Shown here: piece after piece, positions 57,655 through 64,000 of the stretch
Numbering within the stretch: the stretch's first letter is position 1
Layout of the letters: every line of letters begins with the position of its first letter
From: Macrothele yani
Lineage: Eukaryota > Arthropoda > Arachnida > Araneae > Macrothelidae
DNA length: 64,000 bases
Assembly (NCBI GenBank): GCA_039090855.1
Contig: CM076997.1
Coordinates: 164,516,709-164,580,708, forward strand
Direction: 5' to 3'
Position numbers and translations under genes: made by a program
Notes under the pieces: model-generated
What the model saw: the letters and a program-made list of their open reading frames with translations, nothing else
Told to the model about the DNA's origin: nothing
The model's database searches: none

Positions 57655-58500
57655 ACTGGATTCTATGTATTGATAATATGCGTGTGTGCAGATTGCTGTA
57701 TGTTGACGACGCAGTCCTTGTGGCAGAGAGCAAAAATGAGTTACAGAGTTTGTTGTCCCGGAGGTACGACGTTCGTATGAATTTGAAGCCGAGTATAAAT
57801 AAGGGATAAACCGAGTTATGATTTTTGAGCGAGGAACTGTTAGTACTGAACGCAGGATAAGTCTAAATGGCACAGTTATTGACCAGGTAAACGGATTTGT
57901 ATATTTGGGAAGTATGTTTGGCAGAGCGAACAAATTAGATGGCGAAATTTGCAGGCGAGGGAAATCTTCATTTAAAGTCAAAGCTTCTTTAGGAGGTTTT
58001 CACAGGAATGATGGGTTCTCAAGATAGTACCGAATGGATGTGTATGAAAGCGTAATTGTTTCTACTCTGATGTATGGCAGTGAAAACTGTTTACTACAGA
58101 AGAGATCTAGGAGTCTTTTGAGTGCTGGAATAATGCGTTATTTACGGCGGGTGGGTGATTTGTGGGATGAAACGTTCTAATAATGTGAGGAATGAAGATC
58201 TGTTGCAGATGTGTAATGTGAGGCAAAATGTTCTTAGTGAGCTGGAGACTAATATTCTTAGGTGGTTTGGCCATGTTGAAAGAATGAGTGATGGGATGCT
58301 TACTAAGAGAATTTATTCAGCTCAAGTGCCAGGAAAGAAAGCCAGAGGAAGGCCAAGGAAATCATGGGAGGATTAGATTCAAGAATGCCTGCATATGAAA
58401 AAAATAATGAGTATTAAATAAAAAAGGTCTTGTGTTCGGCGTGTGATGGATGTTCATGAAGCTCAAGTTGCGTGCCGAGATTGCTGTCAATGGAGACGTT
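57655..58500 (+). pseudogene. RTE-like LINE: RT active site and C-terminal region
   Basis: RVCRLLYVDDAVLVAESKNE holds the catalytic Asp pair. RRISLNGTVIDQVNGFVYLG, SVIVSTLMYGSENC and ILRWFGHVERMSDGMLTKRI follow, then VPGKKARGRPRKSW, the usual end of RTE-like ORF2. Frameshifts near 57800, 58030 and 58150. Confidence 0.8.
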
Positions 58501-58619
58501 TTATACAGCAACAGTAACTTCCTTCTGTGAGGAACTGACCTCTGAATATCAAAGAACAGCTTAGTGGCATGTATGTGTACCTATGAATATTCGAGAATAA
58601 ATAAAAAATATATCAAATG

Positions 58620-59780
58620 GAAAAGCATCATTATTTCTGGTCTGTCAATCATGAAGATTTATACACAGTGGTGGTGTACCGATTTGATTTATTGGAATAT
58701 GTTTTAAAGTTTTAATATTGTAAATATAGTATTCATTATTGGAATGCGAAGTACATCAACATATCAGTATCCATGTCCAATGCGTGAGTATACAACTCTA
58801 AAGTATTCGTGTGAAGAACTTGGACAATCACAGTTTGTCACTTTATTGTAGAGGCTGACAACGAGGCTTGTTTATTTAAATGGCAGATAACTGTAAATTA
58901 AAGTACTCTGAATTCAAAAGACGCAGCCCCACAAGTAGCAGGAAATGCTTGGAACTAAGATATGATCCTTTTTGCAACAACCTATCATTATGATGAGTTT
59001 TAGAGGACAAGACTTCAAATTTCTAATTCACAGTCTTACGTAACTAAATGTTTGTGTTACATCAGGATATTTGAAAGGTGTAGCGAAAATCTTGGTGACT
59101 TCAGAAAACTGAGAAACAGTATAACGCGACACCGTGCAGTCGTTTTTAATTAGAGTATTAATCAGCTGAGTGTTCTGGAGTTTTCAGGAAGTTGACTTAA
59201 ATATGGAAATTGGTGACTCTCAAGCTTTCACTTTAGGTGCAGGAATAACCATTTTACAAAGACGTTTGTTAATTTTGACCTTGGTACTGATATTTTGATA
59301 TTTAGGAAAATCGTGATTTGTAACTCATCCACGGAACTGATCAATGCGAATAAGTTTGATTTATCAGAAATAAGACCTACTTAAAGTTCTTCAGCTGTTC
59401 TCCTATTTCTGCTGTGCAATTTATAAGAAGAAAATTAATGTTCCTCATGCGCTCCGTAGAAGCTCATATTAGTTTAAACCTGCGATTTTTCAGCATACCT
59501 AAAAGGCCTAGCTTGTTTTTGTCGGTTTTTCTCTACCGCTTTCAGTTGATTGCTTTTTTCTTATATTTGTTTCTTTACAGTTATTACTTAATTTTAGGCT
59601 GCCCTAAGCTAGCAAAGGAACATAACACATCAAAATGAAAATCATTGCTCAGTTATACATCGCAAGTTCTTTATATACTGTACGTCGCTTGAATCCGTAA
59701 GAATCTTTTTGGCCAGTTTATTGCCTGGCTTTGATGAAAGTAAATGTGTTTAAACGGCTGCCACTCATGCAACATAAACA
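58620..59780. other. AT-rich region, nothing recognised
   Basis: No ORF with a motif (59414-59638 is a leucine/phenylalanine-rich chance frame). Confidence 0.5.
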
Positions 59781-59789
59781 CCGAAATTA

Positions 59790-60042
59790 AAGGAAAATAA
59801 TTGTTAAATTGTTTTCTTTAATATTTGTGCTCCTTTGTCGGTGATAAATGTAGTATCATGTCAAGTTGAAACACATGGAATAATTAATACAGACATAAAT
59901 CAAGCTGTACTTTCCATGTATCGTCACCATAGAAATTTTACAATTTTTTTTTCGAAAATTTTATCGTCCTAGAACAGCAAACGAACCCGCATCTCCTGAT
60001 TTGCGATCGAGTATCCTAACCCTTACACCATCGTGGACAATG
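59790..60042 (-). repeat. Third tRNA-derived SINE family (SINE-3), minus copy
   Basis: Minus-strand head GTCCACGATGGTGTAAGGGT with AGGATACTCGATCGCAAATC, B-box GCGGGTTCGTTTGC, GGACGATAAA, then a tail with CATGGAAAGTACAGCTTGAT and TTATGTCTGTATTAATTATT. Confidence 0.7.
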
Positions 60043-60095
60043 AAATCCAAATGACTGAAGCATTAATATGAAACGTTTGTTTCTACTAGTGCAGT

Positions 60096-60280
60096 GCAGC
60101 ATACTCGAGTGCAAATCTGGAGATGCGGGATCATTTCCCGTTCCAGAACGATAAACTTTTCGAGTTTCTGTGGATTATGTCGCATGGAAAGAACAGCATA
60201 TTTATGTCTATATTAATTATTCCATGTATTTCCAACTTGATATTTACTCATTTGTTGGTGATCTAACGTTGAACTACCAT
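60096..60280 (+). repeat. SINE-3, plus copy 1 (head truncated)
   Basis: Resumes the family at AGCATACTCGAGTGCAAATC, B-box GCGGGATCATTTCCC, then ATGGAAAGAACAGCATATTT and TATTAATTATTCCATGTATT. Near-identical sequence ACGTTTGTTTCKACTAGTGC at about 60072 and 60286 flanks it as a probable target duplication. Confidence 0.65.
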
Positions 60281-60357
60281 CAGACACGTTTGTTTCGACT
60301 AGTGCAGTAATATCAAAATTGACGTTTCAGATTAATGCCTCGGCTGTTTAGATTTCA

Positions 60358-60530
60358 TTTTCCTGGGTGGTGTAATGGTTAGCATACTCGATCGCAAATC
60401 GAGAGATGCGGGTTCGTTTTCAGTTCCAGGACCATAAAATCTTCAAATTTCTGTGATTATGCTGTATGGAAAGAACAGCTTTGATTTATGTCTATATTAA
60501 TAGTATCCTACATATTTTCGCCAAAACAAT
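60358..60530 (+). repeat. SINE-3, plus copy 2
   Basis: Head TCCTGGGTGGTGTAATGGTT with AGCATACTCGATCGCAAATC, B-box-like GCGGGTTCGTTTTC, CAGGACCATAAA, ATGGAAAGAACAGCTTTGAT. The first 72 bases fold into part of a cloverleaf but the T stem does not pair, so this is a SINE head and not a working tRNA. Confidence 0.7.
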
Positions 60531-60603
60531 TGACTTTAAATGACGAAAACCAGCGAATGATAACTAAGCAGATTTCTTCTATGCTCACTTTTTATTTAGA
60601 AAA

Positions 60604-61139
60604 CCAGTTAGTAAAATCATGCAATGCATTGATTACGATACGCTTTGCAACATACCAGAAATTGCGCCCAGACAAACCCTCCTCCCTACCCTGATTATTG
60701 ATTCGTTCAGTATACCTCCGGAACAATATGCTAAAGTTTTTGTCGCAATAGAAGCATTTTTACTCAAGTTATTTCTCAAGTTATGAGGATGATGGCTATG
60801 AAATGAATCTCGCTCCTGTGCCCATGACCGTTGACTCCATTTCGACGATATTCAACAGAACCTGTTCAGTGTATCTCAGGAAGAAAATGATAAATTTTTG
60901 TCCAACCGAAACATTTTTCCTTACGTTATGACTCATAAGGGTGTGTGATGGATCCCGTTCTTTTTACCCCATTTCGCCCATTTTCAATAGGGTCCGACCA
61001 TATTTTCCCCCGTACCACATACTAAACTTTCATCGAAATCGAAAAATCTTTACGCGAGTTATCGTGCGGACAGGTGGACAGACGGACAGATGGACAAAGC
61101 TGGAGCATATACGCTTCTTCAACCTACGGTTGGAAAGCC
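60604..61139 (+). repeat. DR1-bearing tandem repeat, copy C (both ends present)
   Basis: Starts CCAGTTAGTAAAATCATGCA, TACGCTTTGCAAC at 60639-60651, about three diverged units (one DR1-like TGACCGTTGACTC near 60827), then GTGCGGACAGGTGGACAGAC, CAAAGCTGGAGCATATACGC and GTTGGAAAGCC near 61139. Confidence 0.75.
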
Positions 61140-61738
61140 AAAATAAAAAAGAAGGAATATTTCTTCACACATATAAAATGAATCCGAAATTTAGTAACGA
61201 GCTATCTAATTCTGCAGATTTCAATGCAAAAACAAAGCGTACAACGGAGATAAAGGAAGTTCTCAGTAAAGCGGTGAATAAACTATCACTGCGAATTTCA
61301 GACAACACTGCTCATTTACCATTTTAACCACCACAGTTTCGCAGGGTCTACGTAATTAAGATACTTCTACCGCAAACCACTTAGCGTCTCTTGAACATGA
61401 AGCATGTTCACCTAAGTGTAGTTTCATAGACGAAGAAAGAAAAGCGTAATTACGCAAAGGATATTGACTTTTGGATCTGCATGGAAACTAAGTTCTCTGC
61501 TGTGTCAAATGACGTACAAAGTTTGTTGAGGGTAGTTTGGACAGTTTGTACCAGTAAAAATTGAACAAATATATCACTTCTATACACTAAGTTTCCAAAG
61601 TTATTCGCACTACCTACATTTGAAACAAATGCTTTTATTACAGATCTTAGGGCATAAAAGTGTGTTATATAGCTTTCATAAAGGTAACAAATCTTTGGAT
61701 CTTGATTTGTGCTGAGTTTCCGTAGGTATCTACTGGAA

Positions 61739-61965
61739 TTTACTTAAATAGCATAACTATACTAGTGATCCAAAATTTCTTAACGCAGAATAGAAATCAA
61801 AGCTTCCAAGCTTTCGCACATCAACCACATAGCGTTTTCAAGGATCGCTTTTTCTACCTTCCTTGAAAAAAACATCTGGTTGTTGTGCGAAAGCTTGGAA
61901 ACTTTGATTTCTTTTCTACGCCAAGAAATTTTGGATCATTAGTATAGTTATACTATTTAAGTAAA
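61739..61965. mobile_element. Foldback element with about 105-bp arms
   Basis: Left arm from TTACTTAAATAGCATAACTA and right arm to TAGTTATACTATTTAAGTAA pair nearly throughout, with GCTTCCAAGCTTTCGCAC against GTGCGAAAGCTTGGAAAC. The spacer is about 10-15 bases. GTATCTACTGGAAT occurs at 61726-61739 and again at 61995-62008. Confidence 0.8.
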
Positions 61966-62009
61966 GTTAGTGTATTGTTCCTTGTTATTAATTAGTATCT
62001 ACTGGAATA

Positions 62010-63350
62010 TTTCGCCACTCTTTCTTTAACCATTTAAGCGGCTGATGTACCTGAACTAAATTGTGCCCAACATTTTCTGCACTCTCTAAACAGAAATCGT
62101 CTAAAAACAGATTTTCGTTTTACGAAATCTGCAGCAAAATAATTCCTTCACCCCTCTCTTCGCAGTAGTACCGGCCCTAAACTTGTTACGGGTGATACAC
62201 AGTCCCTTCTAGATGTTTATTCTCTGCTCCACAACCCAGCGCACGGTGGGGAAGAACTAGCCTTCCTGACACGGACATCATGCCACGGAAGAAGAAATAA
62301 ATGACTCAAATATCTTAATTGATTACCTGCTAAAATGGCTGTAGCCATGGCGTAGTACCTAAGAAAGGAGAGATAGTTTCTTAACTTCTATATTATTGTT
62401 ATAATCCTTTTATCAGCTAATTGGTCGTACAGTATTGGTTTTAATTACCCTCTAAAATATCAATTTGAATAAGAAAGCTACGAGGTAAGCAACGGTTTCT
62501 GAGGCGCAGCTTCACTCGTATCAGAAGCATTAGGCCTAATTTTGAGACTGCGAATAAATTCACTCGACTTGACTTAAGTCCATTTTGCTTACTTCGAGCT
62601 AATTCATTTCAGCCGGTTAAAGGGTTAAAGATGATTTGTAAGCGAAGATCGTTGTGGTCTTATCTGTTTCATCGTTCCAATAAGTCACAGTGGTGGATTT
62701 TTGCACATATGTCGGAATTTTGAACTTTGCGGTTCAGCGTTTAACATTTGTTCTCCAGAAACCAATCTTCTGCAATTAGTGGTGTGTGGCATGGAGCATA
62801 TCCGTGCGGAAACAAATAACCGCCCATGCTATAGAGAGTGCGGAGCTGCAAAAAATTTTTGTAGAGATAAAACTTGATAGTTCCAAATAGAATAACAATC
62901 ACTGAACAAAGCCCTATCTACTTCAGAGACGTCAAAATTATTACAGAGAATCCTTCAAATCTGAGAGTTGGAACGGGACAGTAACATTTAAGCCAGCAAT
63001 ATCGAAAACCGAATACTTCTACTGCAGATAAGAAATATGAAGAATGATTCAGGGCTTCTACAACTGTCCAACTGTACTTTACGCCCAGAAACTGTCGGCA
63101 AGACACCAGTTCCAACTATTTTGAGCCTTTATAGGTGTAAAATTAGCCTTCTACTCAGCCGCTATATCACAGAAACTTAAAAAGTCCAACAATACGCGAA
63201 CCGTTTAAAGGCCGTGGGCTATTCGCAGGATTGATGTTAGATTTACACGTTACTGCTGTAGCGTGGAAACCTAACGAATGCATTAATACGCAGATAGTTC
63301 AAACGCTGTTGAATTTCACAGCAGTGATGTTAGGTTTGTCTACAACCATC
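62010..63350. other. No gene recognised
   Basis: AT-rich, only chance ORFs of up to 65 codons. Confidence 0.5.
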
Positions 63351-63352
63351 GC

Positions 63353-63403
63353 CGCCCCGGTGGCACCGTGGTCTAAGCGACAGCTTGTGATTTCGTTTCG
63401 TGA
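63353..63403 (+). repeat. SINE head upstream of LINE D
   Basis: GCCGCCCCGGTGGCACCGTG GTCTAAGCG matches the main SINE head in sense orientation, fading near 63403. A 31-base T run (about 63449-63479) with a short inverse SINE-tail-like stretch follows. Confidence 0.65.
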
Positions 63404-63435
63404 ATATTGTATGCTTAAGTTAAACCCGAAAGTTT

Positions 63436-63445
63436 GTCGGAGCAA

Positions 63446-63480
<35 letters not shown>

Positions 63481-64000
63481 GAGTTTTTTACAACGACGTG
63501 GGTGACCAAATAGGCTCCTCACTTCTGTGTTACAAGGTTACTCTAGAGGGTACCCTATGTCTTCAAGTATACTTTTGAAGGTGTGGTATTTTGTTTTTAG
63601 TGTTGCAAGTCGCAACAGTTAGTTTTGGTTTGAGTTCTGTGTTAGTAGTCAAGATGACCACGACCTCAATGTCAAAGTCAACGTCTGATCCTTCTGTGCC
63701 TATTGTACTGGAATCTTCTGTATTAACGACGAGTGCGTCTGCTTCAAAACATATGTCAACAATGGATACCTCCACTGTGATTAGTTATTCTTCAAAACGT
63801 GTGTCAAATGTTGTGAAACAGAATGTGAATGAAGGGGTTGCAGCCGTGGGCCCACCTCGACCCTCTTTTAGCACCTATGAGACAGCTGTCTGTCCTGTGA
63901 ATATACCTTCTGCAGATTCAACAGATTCTCAAAACACGATTACCCGTCTAGATAAAGTTTTACAACTGAAAGTTCCTGACGACTCTGTTCTGGGTAAGTG
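63436..64000 (+). mobile_element. LINE D: 5' end of a Tx1-like LINE
   Basis: AGTGTTGCAAGTCGCAACAG (63598) matches the LINE A leader (3289). ORF1 starts at 63654 and runs off the window. The exact 5' end is uncertain because a T run with a SINE-tail-like stretch disturbs the leader. Confidence 0.65.
63654..64000 (+). CDS. LINE D ORF1, open to the window edge (partial)
   Basis: ATG at 63654 opens 115 codons without a stop: MTTTSMSKSTSDPSVPIVLE at the start, a Ser/Thr-rich stretch, and TRLDKVLQLKVPDDSVLGK at the edge. The last block aligns with TRVASALRITLPLDSPQGK of LINE A ORF1 and its LINE C counterpart, which sets the frame. No lesion is seen so far, unlike the other ORF1 copies. The zinc knuckle would lie outside the window. 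Confidence 0.75.
   Translation, partial: MTTTSMSKSTSDPSVPIVLESSVLTTSASASKHMSTMDTSTVISYSSKRVSNVVKQNVNEGVAAVGPPRPSFSTYETAVCPVNIPSADSTDSQNTITRLDKVLQLKVPDDSVLGK

Larger units (their letters stand above)
54160..58615 (+). mobile_element. RTE-like LINE, decayed, interrupted by a solo LTR
   Basis: Plus strand: endonuclease from about 54290, linker with a minisatellite (55733-55877), RT from about 55890 to 56580, solo LTR 56647-57654, then the catalytic YVDD and C-terminal domain 57655-58500. The 3' UTR ends near 58615 in A-rich sequence. About 3.4 kb without the LTR, the usual RTE length. Not a copy of the fragment at 44815 but of the same group. Confidence 0.8.

Noticed and set aside
60361..60431. 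Functional tRNA-Cys gene (GCA in the anticodon loop)
   Set aside because: T stem does not pair, position 33 is not T, and two nearby relatives share the downstream tail, so it is a SINE head.

Overview
The window is eukaryotic repeat DNA from an invertebrate animal, probably an arthropod. The grounds are many Tc1/mariner transposons, tRNA-derived SINEs, Tx1-like and RTE-like LINEs, a Penelope-like fragment, hAT and foldback elements, and one decayed gene of a type I remember from arthropod genomes. I see no intact host protein gene, no rRNA, no convincing functional tRNA and no CRISPR. Almost every coding trace is a transposon protein broken by stops and frameshifts. Some single-base frameshifts could be assembly error.

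Layout. 1-2380: 5' half of a Tx1-like LINE on the minus strand (LINE C), sitting in an older LINE RT fragment (2386-2820). 3080-10327: a SINE split by a full-length LINE on the plus strand (LINE A). 10330-17060: solo SINEs, two Tc1-like elements, a mariner relic. 17290-18470: decayed conserved gene split by a SINE. 18470-23730: a DR1-bearing tandem repeat, a foldback element, a Penelope-like RT fragment, a Tc1-like element, then blank AT-rich DNA. 23733-33235: Tc1 fragments, one with a second SINE family inserted and one split by a SINE that is itself split by full-length LINE B (25398-32804, minus). 33240-37340: GC-rich palindromic repeats, a tRNA-like relic, a cluster of variant SINEs. 37359-40245: a near-complete Tc1-like element and a mariner, flanked by an inverted repeat pair. 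41380-45450: short tandem repeats, two DR1-repeat copies around a TTAA-flanked foldback element, and a hAT element carrying an RTE fragment. 45450-54150: mostly blank, with mariner and Tc1 relics. 54160-58615: an RTE-like LINE split by a solo LTR. 59790-61140: a third SINE family and a DR1-repeat copy. 61739-61965: a foldback. 63353-64000: a SINE head followed by the start of another LINE ORF1 that runs off the window.

The most interesting pattern is the relation between the Tx1-like LINEs and the main SINE. LINE A and LINE B each begin and end inside a same-orientation SINE copy, and the two halves of each SINE complement one another with a 9-11 bp duplication at the junctions. LINE C, and probably the LINE at the right edge, also have a sense-oriented SINE head directly upstream. 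This suggests target preference for the tRNA-derived SINE. LINE A also has an overlapping TGATG stop/start between ORF1 and ORF2. LINE B has tandem units in its 3' UTR that repeat a small hairpin. A separate dispersed repeat carries nine close matches to a DR1 nuclear-receptor motif.
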